Shown: piece by piece, positions 1 to 8,103 of the stretch
How positions within the stretch are numbered: position 1 is the stretch's first letter
Layout: each line of letters starts with the position of its first letter
Assembly (NCBI RefSeq): GCF_002005565.1
Contig: NZ_BDJC01000001.1
Location: 124,001 to 188,000 of the forward strand
Source: Streptomyces sp. JHA26
Lineage (GTDB): Bacteria; Actinomycetota; Actinomycetes; Streptomycetales; Streptomycetaceae
Direction: 5' to 3'
DNA: 64,000 nucleotides
Program-made: the position numbers and the translations under genes
The notes under the pieces: model-generated
Seen by the model: the letters and a program-made list of their open reading frames with translations, nothing else
What the model was told of the DNA's origin: nothing
Database searches by the model: none

Positions 1-259
1 GGCGGCCGCCCGCCAGGTGGAGGAACGGCACCTCGCCGTCCGCCAGGGCCTCGACCTGGTCCTCACCGACCGGGGACGCGAGTACGCCGAACGCCTGGCG
101 AAGGCCCGCGAGGACTCCCTGGCCGAACTCCTGGGCGACTGGTGGGGGCCGGACCGCCCGACCGACCTGGTGCGGCTGGTGAGGGAACTCACCGGTGAGC
201 TGTGCGGCTCGGAACGGGAGCGCCCGCACGACCGGCGCGCCCTGACCCGGGCCGGCTGA
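1..259 (+). CDS. C-terminal fragment of a MarR-like winged-helix protein
   Basis: The frame is open from the window edge, so the N-terminus is missing. The visible residues hold a wing-like strand pair followed by LTDRGREYAERLAKARED, which is the typical start of the last long helix of MarR-family regulators, then a helical tail ending in a charged segment (SERERPHDRR). Some Streptomyces multidrug MFS transporters carry a MarR-like domain at their C-terminus, so this could be either a free regulator or the tail of such a transporter. The sequence shown cannot decide between them. It converges on the acetyltransferase gene that follows, nine bases away. Confidence 0.6.
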   Translation, partial: AAARQVEERHLAVRQGLDLVLTDRGREYAERLAKAREDSLAELLGDWWGPDRPTDLVRLVRELTGELCGSERERPHDRRALTRAG

Positions 260-268
260 ACGACCCCG

Positions 269-772
269 TCAGACGACGGTCCGGGCCAGCGGCTTGGCGA
301 ACCAGTGCTCGGCGTACGGGTTGTCGTTGTACGCCTCGGTCTCCGTGTAGCCGAGCCGCGCGTACAGGGAGCGGGCCTCGACGAGGTCGCCGCGCGTGTC
401 GAGGACGATCCGCGCGGCCCCGAGCTCCCGTGCGGCCTCCTCGGCGGCTCCGACGAGCAGCGCGGCGCCGCCCCGGCCGCGCAGGTCCTCCCGGAGGAAC
501 ACCCGGGTCAGCTCGGCGGTGGTGCCGTCGAGCAGCCGCACACCCGCGGTGCCGGCCGGCTCACCGGCGTACCGCGCCACCAGCAGCCGGCCCCGCGGCG
601 GGGCGAGGTCGGCGCCGGACCGCGCGGCGATCTCCCGCTCCAGCTCGTCCGGGTCGGTGCGCCGGCCCTCGTGCAGCAGGTACCAGCGGTCGCTGACCTC
701 CGTGTAGTACGCGCGCCACAGGGCGGCGGCGACGGGGGAGTCGTACGGTTCCGGGGCGATGGTCCAGGTCAT
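269..772 (-). CDS. GNAT family N-acetyltransferase
   Basis: This 167-residue protein should transfer an acetyl group from acetyl-CoA to an amine; the acceptor is unknown. The acetyl-CoA pyrophosphate loop is visible as LRGRGGAA at about residues 97-104, preceded by the strand TAELTRVFLRE and followed by the helix and strand of GNAT motif A, then ARSLYARLGYTET of motif B. The start was placed at MTWTIAPEP because the open frame upstream reads into arginine-rich, non-family sequence. The length matches single-domain GNAT enzymes. It is convergent with the partial gene on its left and divergent from the 937 gene on its right. Confidence 0.85.
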   Translation of the reverse strand: MTWTIAPEPYDSPVAAALWRAYYTEVSDRWYLLHEGRRTDPDELEREIAARSGADLAPPRGRLLVARYAGEPAGTAGVRLLDGTTAELTRVFLREDLRGRGGAALLVGAAEEAARELGAARIVLDTRGDLVEARSLYARLGYTETEAYNDNPYAEHWFAKPLARTVV

Positions 773-936
773 GACCCGCCATTGTCGGGACCGGTCGGTC
801 AGGTGCGCGAGCGTATTTTCCCACCGGTGCGGCGCCGGCGCTCCCCGCGCGCCGTTTGAGGGGCACCTGCGCGGCAACACGGAGGGCGAACCGGCCGCTC
901 GGAGAGCCGGTTGGGCCGAGAACCCGGAAGGCACTC

Positions 937-1605
937 ATGTCCACAGGCGTGATCATCGCTCTGATCGTGATCGTGGCGGCCGTGCTCGTCGTCGCGGCCG
1001 TCCTGGCCTCGCGTGCGCGGGGCTCCCAGCACGGCGGGAACCTGAAGCGGCGTTTCGGGCCCGAGTACGACCGGGCCGTGGCCCGGCACGACGGCGACAC
1101 CAAGGCCGCCGAGCGCGAACTGGCCGAGCGTGTCGAGCGGCACGGGTCGCTGCACACGCGGCCGCTGGACCCGGCCGAGCGCGAGCGGTTCGAGGCGCGC
1201 TGGACGGCCGTCCAGGAACGCTTCGTCGACGCCCCGCGCGAGGCGGTCGCCGAGGCGGACCGGCTGATCGCCGAGGTGGCCGGCGCCCGCGGCTTCCCGG
1301 ACGGCGGACAGTACGAGGAGCAGCTCGCCGCGCTGTCCGTGCACCACGCCCACCACGTCGACGGCTACCGGCGCGTGCACCGCGTGACCCACGCCCGGGT
1401 GGACGGCGCGCAGGACGGCGGCGCGGGCACGGAGGAGATGCGCGCGTCCCTCGTGGAGGCGCGCGCGCTGTTCGAGGACCTGCTCGGCCCGGCCCGCCAC
1501 GACGGCGGCCGGCACCGTGCCGGGGCGGACGACGGCGCGGCCGCGCCGGCCCGCACGCAGCACCAGCCCTGGTCGTTCGGCAAGCACCGCCCGAAGGAGA
1601 GTTGA
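937..1605 (+). CDS. Membrane-anchored protein with FVDAPR/EADR motif
   Basis: The 222-residue product begins with one strongly hydrophobic helix (about residues 4-24, VIIALIVIVAAVLVV) followed by arginines, so it is probably anchored with its body in the cytoplasm. The body is charged and helical and carries VQERFVDAPREAVAEADRLI near residues 90-109, the conserved core of a widespread actinobacterial family of unknown role. The next gene, six bases downstream, carries a related core, so the two look like a co-transcribed paralogous pair. The start ATG lies inside a longer frame; the hydrophobic helix immediately after it supports this choice. No function can be assigned. Confidence 0.7.
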   Translation: MSTGVIIALIVIVAAVLVVAAVLASRARGSQHGGNLKRRFGPEYDRAVARHDGDTKAAERELAERVERHGSLHTRPLDPAERERFEARWTAVQERFVDAPREAVAEADRLIAEVAGARGFPDGGQYEEQLAALSVHHAHHVDGYRRVHRVTHARVDGAQDGGAGTEEMRASLVEARALFEDLLGPARHDGGRHRAGADDGAAAPARTQHQPWSFGKHRPKES

Positions 1606-1610
1606 GACAC

Positions 1611-2177
1611 ATGTCCGACGTGACCCGCCGACCCGGCGGCGACCCCGTCGAGCGAGACGCGCAGACCCCCGACGCCCGCGGAGGAACCGCCCCGGGCACG
1701 AGCCCGACGGGCGGCACCGGCACCTACGACGGCACCGCCCCCTACGGCACCGGCACCCACGCCGACCACGGCACCGGCCCGACGGGCGGTGCGGGCCCGG
1801 CGCCCGGCACCTACACCGACCACGGCGCCGGCACCCGCGACGACGTCACCCCCGGCCCGCGGACCGACGCCGCCGGGGGCGCCGCGGGCGCGCACGGGCT
1901 GCTCCCGCACGAGGAGTGCGACAGGCTCGGGCAGCGGCTCCAGCACGCCGTGGCGGAGTTCGTCGACGCCCCGCGGGCCTCCGTCGAGGAGGCCGACCGC
2001 GTCCTGGAGGAGCTCGCCGCCCGTTTCGCGGACGCCGTCGCGCACCGCCGCCGCACCCTGCGCACCGCGTGGCAGGACACCGGCGGGGAGACCCGCGCGA
2101 CGAGCACCGACACCGAACAGCTCCGGCTGGCCCTGCGGGACTACCGCGAGCTGGCCGACCGCCTGATGCACGTGTGA
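1611..2177 (+). CDS. Low-complexity protein sharing the FVDAPR/EADR motif
   Basis: This 188-residue protein has two halves. Residues about 15-90 are a disordered Gly/Thr/Pro tract with repeated TGT/PTGG units. The remainder is helical and contains VAEFVDAPRASVEEADRVLEEL, which matches the motif of the preceding gene. There is no signal peptide or membrane segment. A purine-rich ribosome site (gaaggag) lies about 13 bases ahead of the ATG, inside the end of the upstream gene. The pairing of an anchored and a soluble copy suggests the two proteins interact, but that is inference. Confidence 0.65.
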   Translation: MSDVTRRPGGDPVERDAQTPDARGGTAPGTSPTGGTGTYDGTAPYGTGTHADHGTGPTGGAGPAPGTYTDHGAGTRDDVTPGPRTDAAGGAAGAHGLLPHEECDRLGQRLQHAVAEFVDAPRASVEEADRVLEELAARFADAVAHRRRTLRTAWQDTGGETRATSTDTEQLRLALRDYRELADRLMHV

Positions 2178-2187
2178 GGCACGCGCG

Positions 2188-2595
2188 TCACCGCTCCGCC
2201 CGGCGCTCCCGCCACCGCCGTACGACCTCGTCGACGTCGTAGGGCTTCTTGCCCAGCGGGGGCCCGGGCGGCGGCTTGAACATGACGTCGCGGATCTTGA
2301 CGTTGATCTGCTCGACGATCCTGCGGGCCGCCCCCTCCGTCGGGGCGTCCAGCGCCGCCGCCAGCGCGTCCTCCGCCTCCTTGCGCAGGGCCAGCGTCGG
2401 CGGCAGCACGGAGAGGCCCTCGCGGGCCATCTTCCGCTTGACCCACCACAGTTCGTCGTACGTGCTCTCCACGTCGCTCGGGAGGGGCTTGCCCACCCCC
2501 GGCAACCGGTCGAACTCGCCGCGCGCGTCCGCGTCGCGGATCTGTTTGTCGACCCAGGACACGAAGTCGACGCCGGGTGGCTTCCGCTCGGTCAT
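2188..2595 (-). CDS. DUF1992 (DnaJC28-like conserved domain) protein
   Basis: The 135-residue product contains the full DUF1992 signature: an N-terminal SWVDKQIRDADARGEFDRLPGVGKPL segment (about residues 13-38), then LWWVKRKMAREG, then a helical tail ending NVKIRDVMFKPPPGPP. This domain is shared with the human DnaJ homologue DNAJC28, although no J-domain is present here. Its biochemical role is not known. It is a monocistronic gene ending 10 bases from the stop of the convergent 1611 gene, and it is divergent from the FHA gene on the other side. Confidence 0.85.
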   Translation of the reverse strand: MTERKPPGVDFVSWVDKQIRDADARGEFDRLPGVGKPLPSDVESTYDELWWVKRKMAREGLSVLPPTLALRKEAEDALAAALDAPTEGAARRIVEQINVKIRDVMFKPPPGPPLGKKPYDVDEVVRRWRERRAER

Positions 2596-2689
2596 GACCC
2601 CATTGTGCCGGACACCGCGTCACCGGCCGATCTATCATGCGGCGGCGACAACAAGCCATTGCCAGCCGGAACGTCCCGAAGGAGCGCAC

Positions 2690-3082
2690 GTGCTCGAACT
2701 GACCATGGCCGCCGTCACCGCGGCGGACGCGGGCGCCACCGCCGGCATGCAGATGGCCGACGCGCCCAGCGAGCCGGGCGCGGTGCTGCGGGTGGGCCGG
2801 GACAGGTCCGTGTGCCGGCTGGCGACGCCGGACGACTGGCTGTTCGTCTCCCGGGTGCACCTGGAGTTCCGCTGCGGGCCCGACGGCACCTGGCAGCTGA
2901 CCTGGCTGCGCGGCTCGCAGCCGGACCCGTCATCGGAGGTCCGGCTGACCGTCGGCGCGCACACGCAGGCCCTCGTCTACGGCGGCACCGCCGCGCTGCC
3001 CAGGGGCGGCAGCGGCGAGATCGTCGTCCAGGACCGCACCGAGCCGCGCAGCGTCAACGTCGGCTTCTACCACGAGGCGTAG
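2690..3082 (+). CDS. Small FHA-domain protein
   Basis: The 130-residue protein has a forkhead-associated phosphothreonine-binding fold. The marks of the fold are VGRDRS at about residues 34-39, then the SRVHLEF strand with the Ser-Arg-x-His signature, then a series of short beta segments. The GTG start is fixed by the ribosome site AAGGAG at 2679-2684, six bases upstream. FHA proteins usually read phosphorylation by Hanks-type Ser/Thr kinases; no kinase gene is visible in this window. The first 25 residues (LTMAAVTAADAGATAGMQM) precede the domain and are not a convincing signal peptide. Confidence 0.75.
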   Translation: MLELTMAAVTAADAGATAGMQMADAPSEPGAVLRVGRDRSVCRLATPDDWLFVSRVHLEFRCGPDGTWQLTWLRGSQPDPSSEVRLTVGAHTQALVYGGTAALPRGGSGEIVVQDRTEPRSVNVGFYHEA

Positions 3083-3105
3083 GGTCCGCGTCCGCGCCCG
3101 GCCGC

Positions 3106-3777
3106 TCAGGTCAGGACGCGGGCCAGCGCGAAGCCGTCGTGGCCCTTGCTGCCGACCGTCTGGATCGCGGTGCCGCTGAGCCGCGGATGGCTGCCGATCA
3201 TCTCGATGGCGGCGCGGGTGCCGCGCACGTCCTCGGCGTCGTCGCCGGCGTCGGCCACGCGCCCGCCGCGGACCACGTTGTCGAGGACGATCAGGCTGCC
3301 GGTGCTGGTGAGCCGCAGCGCCCACTCCAGGTAGTGCGGGTTGTTGCCCTTGTCGGCGTCGATGAAGACCAGGTCGAAGGGCGGCGGGTTCTCGTCGGCG
3401 AGCTTCGGCAGCGACTCCAGCGCCGGGCCCACGCGCACGTCGACGACGGAGTCCAGGCCGGCGCGGGCGATGTTGCGGAGGGCGACCTCGGCGTGCCGGT
3501 CGCTGTACTCCAGGGTGACCAGGCGGCCGTCGGCGGGCAGGGCGCGGGCCAGCCAGATGGTGCTGTAGCCGCCGAGGGTGCCGATCTCCAGGACGGTGCG
3601 GGCGCCCTGGACCTGGGCGAGGAGGTGGAGGAGCTTGCCCTGGGTGGGGGTGACGGCCACCGGCGGCAGCCCGGCGGCGTCGCTCTCCCGCAGGGCGGCC
3701 TCCAAGGCGTCGTCCCCCGGTGCGAGATGGCTGGTGAAGTAGGCGTCGACGTCGTCCCAGAGCCGTGAGTCGCTCAT
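3106..3777 (-). CDS. O-methyltransferase (class I, SAM-dependent)
   Basis: This 223-residue enzyme resembles the catechol/caffeoyl-CoA O-methyltransferase family, which is soluble and metal dependent. SAM-binding motif I is VLEIGTLGGYST (about residues 62-73). The acidic residue binding the ribose follows in VTLEYS, and FDLVFIDADKGNN carries the metal-binding Asp pair, with VLDNVVRGG after it. The substrate cannot be predicted. A start at MSDSR is preferred over an upstream in-frame codon because GGGAGG sits about ten bases before it. The upstream region holds an AT-rich inverted repeat that may be its operator. Confidence 0.85.
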   Translation of the reverse strand: MSDSRLWDDVDAYFTSHLAPGDDALEAALRESDAAGLPPVAVTPTQGKLLHLLAQVQGARTVLEIGTLGGYSTIWLARALPADGRLVTLEYSDRHAEVALRNIARAGLDSVVDVRVGPALESLPKLADENPPPFDLVFIDADKGNNPHYLEWALRLTSTGSLIVLDNVVRGGRVADAGDDAEDVRGTRAAIEMIGSHPRLSGTAIQTVGSKGHDGFALARVLT

Positions 3778-3802
3778 GCCGGGGATGCCTCCCGTACGCG
3801 TG

Positions 3803-3830
3803 GTTAGCACTTCTAAATAGATGCGCTAAC
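3803..3830. promoter_or_regulatory. AT-rich inverted repeat upstream of the O-methyltransferase
   Basis: GTTAGC and GCTAAC are separated by 16 bases of AT-rich sequence, which stands out against the surrounding GC-rich DNA. The repeat sits 25-53 bases upstream of the methyltransferase start, where an operator and promoter would lie. The binding protein is not encoded nearby and its family cannot be named from the repeat alone. Confidence 0.45.
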
Positions 3831-3980
3831 GAATATAGACGCACGGAAGGGCCCACGCCCCGCAGTCGGCCGGGGTCCGCCGGACGTGTCCCGCGAGGCG
3901 CGTCCGCGCGGTGGGTTTCCGGGCGACGCCGGGTCCCGGCGGGTGCGGGCCTCCGGTGGGACCGGGTCCCCAGTGGCACA

Positions 3981-4017
3981 GGCCCCGCCCCCACCGGGCT
4001 CCGGTGAGGGCGGGGCC
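3981..4017. terminator. Hairpin terminator in the 3778-4096 gap
   Basis: GGCCCCGCCC pairs with GGGCGGGGCC around an inner CACCGG/CCGGTG stem, giving a very stable hairpin without a U-tract, as is usual in Streptomyces. It lies downstream of the ProP-like transporter gene (minus strand). Apart from this hairpin and the operator-like repeat, the 319-base gap holds only GC-rich sequence without a recognisable gene. Confidence 0.6.
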
Positions 4018-4096
4018 CGGTGCGGGCGGGTGTCAGGGGGCGGGGGGACCGGGGCCCCGGCCCCGCGCTCCCGGTTCCGTCCCCTCCCCGCAGGGG

Positions 4097-5494
4097 TCAG
4101 GCCGCCTCGGCGTGCTCCACCGCGGGCGCCGAGCCCGGCAGGGGGCGGCCGGCCGACTCCGCCATGAACCACACCGCCACGCCGCCGATCACGGCCGCGG
4201 CCATCATGTAGTAGGCGGGCATCATCATGTTGCCCGTCGCCCCGATCAGCGCCGTCACCACCAGCGGGGTGGTGCCGCCGAAGAGGGACACGGAGACGTT
4301 GAAGCCGATCGACAGCGAGCCGTAGCGCACCCGCGTCGGGAACAGTGCGGGCAGGGCGGACGGCATCGACGCGGTGAAGCAGACCAGCAGCAGCCCCAGC
4401 GCGGCCATGCCGAGACCCACGGCGAGCAGGCTGCCCTCGCGGATCAGCAGCAGCGCCGGGACGGACAGCAGCAGGAAGCCGGCGCAGCCGGCCGCGATCA
4501 CGGGCCGGCGCCCGACCCGGTCGGTGAGCGCGCCCGCGAACGGCTGCACGATCATCATCAGCACCATCACGGCCAGCACGACCAGCAGCCCGTGCGTCTC
4601 GTCGTACTTCAGCTCGCTCGTCAGGTAGCTCGGCATGTACGACAGCAGCATGTAGTCGGTGACGTTGAAGACCAGCACCAGGCCGACGCACAGCAGCAGC
4701 GTCCTCCACTGCCCCGTGATCATCTCCCGCAGCGGCACGCGGGGCCGCGCGGCCTCCGCCTTCTCGGCCTCGGCGGCGAACGCCGGGGTCTCCTCCAGCC
4801 GCATCCGCAGGTACAGCCCGATGAGGCCCATCGGCCCGGCGATCAGGAACGGGATGCGCCAGCCCCAGGAGGTGAGGTCGCCGTCGGACAGCAGGGCCGT
4901 CATCAGGGTCACCAGCCCCGCGCCGCCGATGTAGCCGGCGAGCGTGCCGAACTCCAGCCAGCTCCCGAGGAACCCGCGCTTCCTGTCCGGCGCGTACTCG
5001 GCGATGAAGGTGGAGGCGCCCGCGTACTCGCCGCCCGTGGAGAAGCCCTGCACCAGGCGGGCCACCAGCAGCAGCACCGGCGCCCACACGCCGATCGACG
5101 CGTACGACGGGATCAGGCCGATGGCGAACGTGCCCGCCGCCATCATGATCATCGTGACCGCGAGGACCTTCTGCCGCCCCACCCGGTCGCCGAGCGGTCC
5201 GAAGACCATGCCGCCGAGCGGACGGACCAGGAAGGCGGCGGCGAAGGCGCCGAAGGTGGAGAGCATCTGGGCGGTCGGACTTCCCGAGGGGAAGAAGACC
5301 TTGCCGAGCGTCACGGCGATGTAGCTGTAGACGCCGAAGTCGAACCACTCCATGGCGTTGCCGAGCGCCGCCGCCTTCACGGCGCGCTTGACGAGGGCGG
5401 GGTCGGTGGCGGTGACGCCGGCGGCGGACGACGACGCGCCCGTGCGGGCCGGCTTCTCGAGGGACGGGTGGGATACGACGGTGGCAGCCGACAA
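4097..5494 (-). CDS. MFS metabolite/H+ symporter, ProP-like
   Basis: The 465-residue protein has twelve predicted membrane helices. Family marks are GNAMEWFDFGVYSY at about residues 45-58, RPLGGMVFGPLGDRVGRQKVL (the MFS loop 2-3 motif), and RLVQGFSTGGEYAGA, all typical of the proline/betaine/alpha-ketoglutarate branch (metabolite:H+ symporters such as ProP). The likely cargo is a compatible solute or organic acid, but it cannot be fixed by eye. The reading frame opens with TTG at 5494; the ribosome site there is ambiguous (a GGAG only two bases away, AAAGG further off), so the true start could differ slightly. Confidence 0.85.
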   Translation of the reverse strand: MSAATVVSHPSLEKPARTGASSSAAGVTATDPALVKRAVKAAALGNAMEWFDFGVYSYIAVTLGKVFFPSGSPTAQMLSTFGAFAAAFLVRPLGGMVFGPLGDRVGRQKVLAVTMIMMAAGTFAIGLIPSYASIGVWAPVLLLVARLVQGFSTGGEYAGASTFIAEYAPDRKRGFLGSWLEFGTLAGYIGGAGLVTLMTALLSDGDLTSWGWRIPFLIAGPMGLIGLYLRMRLEETPAFAAEAEKAEAARPRVPLREMITGQWRTLLLCVGLVLVFNVTDYMLLSYMPSYLTSELKYDETHGLLVVLAVMVLMMIVQPFAGALTDRVGRRPVIAAGCAGFLLLSVPALLLIREGSLLAVGLGMAALGLLLVCFTASMPSALPALFPTRVRYGSLSIGFNVSVSLFGGTTPLVVTALIGATGNMMMPAYYMMAAAVIGGVAVWFMAESAGRPLPGSAPAVEHAEAA

Positions 5495-6000
5495 AACTCC
5501 GCTCGCCTACCTTTCGACGGGGACAGGGACACCGCGACCCGCACGGCGGCACTGTCGCCGGGCCGGTGAGGCCCGCGGAAACACGCCACAGGCCGAAAAG
5601 CGACCATAGGCGGTGGTGTGCCGCTTACGCCCGGTAAGCTGCTCGTTGCACAGTGCATCAATATGACGTGCACGCAGGGACGTCTCGTCGGTACGGTGCG
5701 CGTTCCGCCCCTTCGGCCTGTGATCCTTCTCGCTCCGTACCGGCCGGTGGCGGGCTCCGGGGCAGGGTGGGAGGCGTCCGGATCGCGCTCGCACTATCGT
5801 CGTGCGGACGAAAGGCAGACAAAAGCGGACAGCGGGTAGGCGGCAGGCGGCCATGGGCCCGACCGGCGGCGGACGGCGGTCAGGTGGAACGGGGGCTGCC
5901 CGCGTCTCCCTCAGGGGGCGGTGCGAGCCTCATAGGGTTCGCAGGGACAAGTACCGCGCACACGGGCGCGCGGACGAGCGGGGCGGGAGGCCGACGGGGC
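5495..6000. other. 506-base divergent intergenic region
   Basis: This gap separates the divergent transporter and GT87/PAP2 genes and should hold promoters for both. Two structures stand out: a small dyad CTTAC/GTAAG at 5625-5639, and an AT-richer stretch with repeated TGCAC/GTGCA half-sites at about 5645-5680. Frames running through the gap are arginine-rich shadows with no homology signal. I see no RNA gene here. Confidence 0.4.
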
Positions 6001-8103
6001 GTGGCGAATGCGGAGCACAGTGGGCGACCGGCGGAGGCTTTCGGAGCCCCGGCCGTCGATGCGACCAGGGCACGGCTGCGTGCGGCGCGGCTGGGACTGT
6101 GGCTGGTCGCCGCCGTCCTCGCCGTACGCCAGCTCGCCTCGGTCGTCGGCACCCCGCGCGGGGAGCGGCTGACGGACCTGGAGACCTGGGTCGGGGAGAA
6201 CGGGGTCCTGCACGTGGAGGGGTCGCTGTACGACTCCACGCAGTTCACCGGCACCCCCTTCGTCGGCCTCGTCCTCAAACCGTTCACGAAGGCCGCCGAG
6301 CAGGCCCTCGGCTGGGGCTGGACCTTCGGCTCGCTGCTGCTGGTCGTGGCCCTCGGCCTGGTCGCCGCCCGCGCCCTGCCCCGGCCGGTCGGCCGCCGCA
6401 CGGCGCTGCTGGCGGCGCCCGTCGCCGTCAGCCTGCTGATGCTGTCGCTGCCGGTGCGCAACGCGCTGTGGCTCGGCCAGACCAGCATCCTCCCCGTCCT
6501 GCTCGTCCTGCTGGGCTGCTTCGCCGTCCGCGGCGAGCACGGCGAACGCCTCGGCGGCGTGCTGATCGGCGTCGCCGCCGCCTTCCAGCCGACGGTGCTG
6601 CTGTTCGTGCCCCTGCTGTGGTTCACCGAGCGCAGACGGGCCGCCGTGTCCACGGCCGCCGCGTTCGCCGTCTGCACGGCGACGGCCTGGGTGGTGATGG
6701 CGCAGGACTCGTACACCTACTGGGTGCACCACCTGGCGGGCGTGGGTCTCGGCGGAGCGGCCGACGACCTCGCCAACCAGTCCCTGCACGGCGCCCTGCT
6801 GCGGTTCGGCCTCTCCGGTCCCGTGGAGATCACCCTCTTCCTCGCCCTCGGTGCCGCCGTCGCGGTCCTCGCCCTGCGCCGCGCCGTGCGCTACGCCCGC
6901 GACGGACAACTCCTGCTCGCCGTCGCCGTCACCGGCTGCGCGGCGGTCGCCGTCTCGCCGACCACCTGGCAGCACCAGCTGCTGTGGGTGCTGCTCGCGG
7001 TCGTCGGCCGGGTCGGCAAGCGCGCCTCCGACCGGTACGTGTGGCCGGTCGCCGTCGTCCTGGTGATGACGCTGCCCGCCAAGATGATGCTGCCGGACAT
7101 GGCGGCGCTGTACCCGCTGCGCGACAACATCGTCCTGCTCGCGGCGCTGGCCGCCGCCGTCGCCGTGCCGTTCCTCCCCCGCACCTCGCCCTACTACGAC
7201 TCCCCGGTCCCGACGAGCTACGCGCCGCCGGTCCCCACCCGCTTCCGGCGCGTCCCCCTGCTGCCCTTCCTGCGCCGGGTCCTCACCCGCCCCAACCTCC
7301 TCCTGGAACTCCTCCTCATCCGGGTCACCTACGCCGCCTACTCCCGGGTCCGGCTCGCGGCGACCGGCGGCAGCAACTCGGCCGGCCGGGAGCGGGCGGA
7401 GGAGCACGGCCACCAGATCCTCGACCTCGAACGCCTCCTGTACATCGACATCGAGCACACGGTCAACCACGCGGTGGTGAAGATCGACTGGCTGCGGGAC
7501 TTCTTCGACTTCTACTACACGTCGTTCCACTTCCTCGTCCCGCTGACCGTGCTCGGCGTCCTGTACTGGCGCCGGCCGGTGGACTACCGCTGGGCCCGCG
7601 CCTCCCTCGGCTTCACCACTCTGCTGGCCCTGGTCGGCTTCTGGCTGTACCCGCTGGCCCCGCCGCGCCTGATGCCGGGACTCGGGATCATCGACACGGT
7701 GCACGGCGTGCAGGACTTCTCCAAGCCGGACTACGGCACGCTCACCCACCTCACCAACCAGTACGCGGCGATGCCCTCGCTGCACTTCGGCTGGTCGCTG
7801 TGGTGCGGACTGGCGATCGCGGTCATCGCCCCGAAGACGTGGATGAAGGCCCTCGGCCTGCTCCACCCCCTCTTCACGGTCTCGGCGATCGTGGCGACCG
7901 GCAACCACTGGGTGCTGGACGCGGTGGGCGGCGCGCTCGTGGTCGGCGCGGGCTTCGGGCTGACGTACCTGTTCCAGGGGCCGCGCGCCCGGACGGTCAC
8001 GGCGGCGGCGCAGGGACGGGTCCCGGCCCCCGGTCCCCGGACCCCGGCCGACGAGGTCAGCAGCGGTCCGGCGTCGTCGGCGAAGGAAGGTACGCCGAGC
8101 TGA
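6001..8103 (+). CDS. Bifunctional GT87-type glycosyltransferase / PAP2-family protein
   Basis: This 700-residue membrane protein joins two modules. The N-terminal 400 residues are polytopic and look like a GT-C (GT87) mannosyltransferase using a polyprenyl-phosphate sugar on the outer membrane face. The C-terminal 270 residues form a PAP2-type module, with AAMPSLHFGWSLWCG and ATGNHWVLDAVGG containing the phosphatase His and His/Asp motifs. PAP2 proteins of this subtype act on lipid phosphates or phosphoinositol transfer. The GTG start has GGGAGG ten bases upstream. The last 47 bases overlap the convergent gene. A role in cell-envelope glycolipid or lipoglycan synthesis is inference. Confidence 0.8.
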   Translation: MANAEHSGRPAEAFGAPAVDATRARLRAARLGLWLVAAVLAVRQLASVVGTPRGERLTDLETWVGENGVLHVEGSLYDSTQFTGTPFVGLVLKPFTKAAEQALGWGWTFGSLLLVVALGLVAARALPRPVGRRTALLAAPVAVSLLMLSLPVRNALWLGQTSILPVLLVLLGCFAVRGEHGERLGGVLIGVAAAFQPTVLLFVPLLWFTERRRAAVSTAAAFAVCTATAWVVMAQDSYTYWVHHLAGVGLGGAADDLANQSLHGALLRFGLSGPVEITLFLALGAAVAVLALRRAVRYARDGQLLLAVAVTGCAAVAVSPTTWQHQLLWVLLAVVGRVGKRASDRYVWPVAVVLVMTLPAKMMLPDMAALYPLRDNIVLLAALAAAVAVPFLPRTSPYYDSPVPTSYAPPVPTRFRRVPLLPFLRRVLTRPNLLLELLLIRVTYAAYSRVRLAATGGSNSAGRERAEEHGHQILDLERLLYIDIEHTVNHAVVKIDWLRDFFDFYYTSFHFLVPLTVLGVLYWRRPVDYRWARASLGFTTLLALVGFWLYPLAPPRLMPGLGIIDTVHGVQDFSKPDYGTLTHLTNQYAAMPSLHFGWSLWCGLAIAVIAPKTWMKALGLLHPLFTVSAIVATGNHWVLDAVGGALVVGAGFGLTYLFQGPRARTVTAAAQGRVPAPGPRTPADEVSSGPASSAKEGTPS

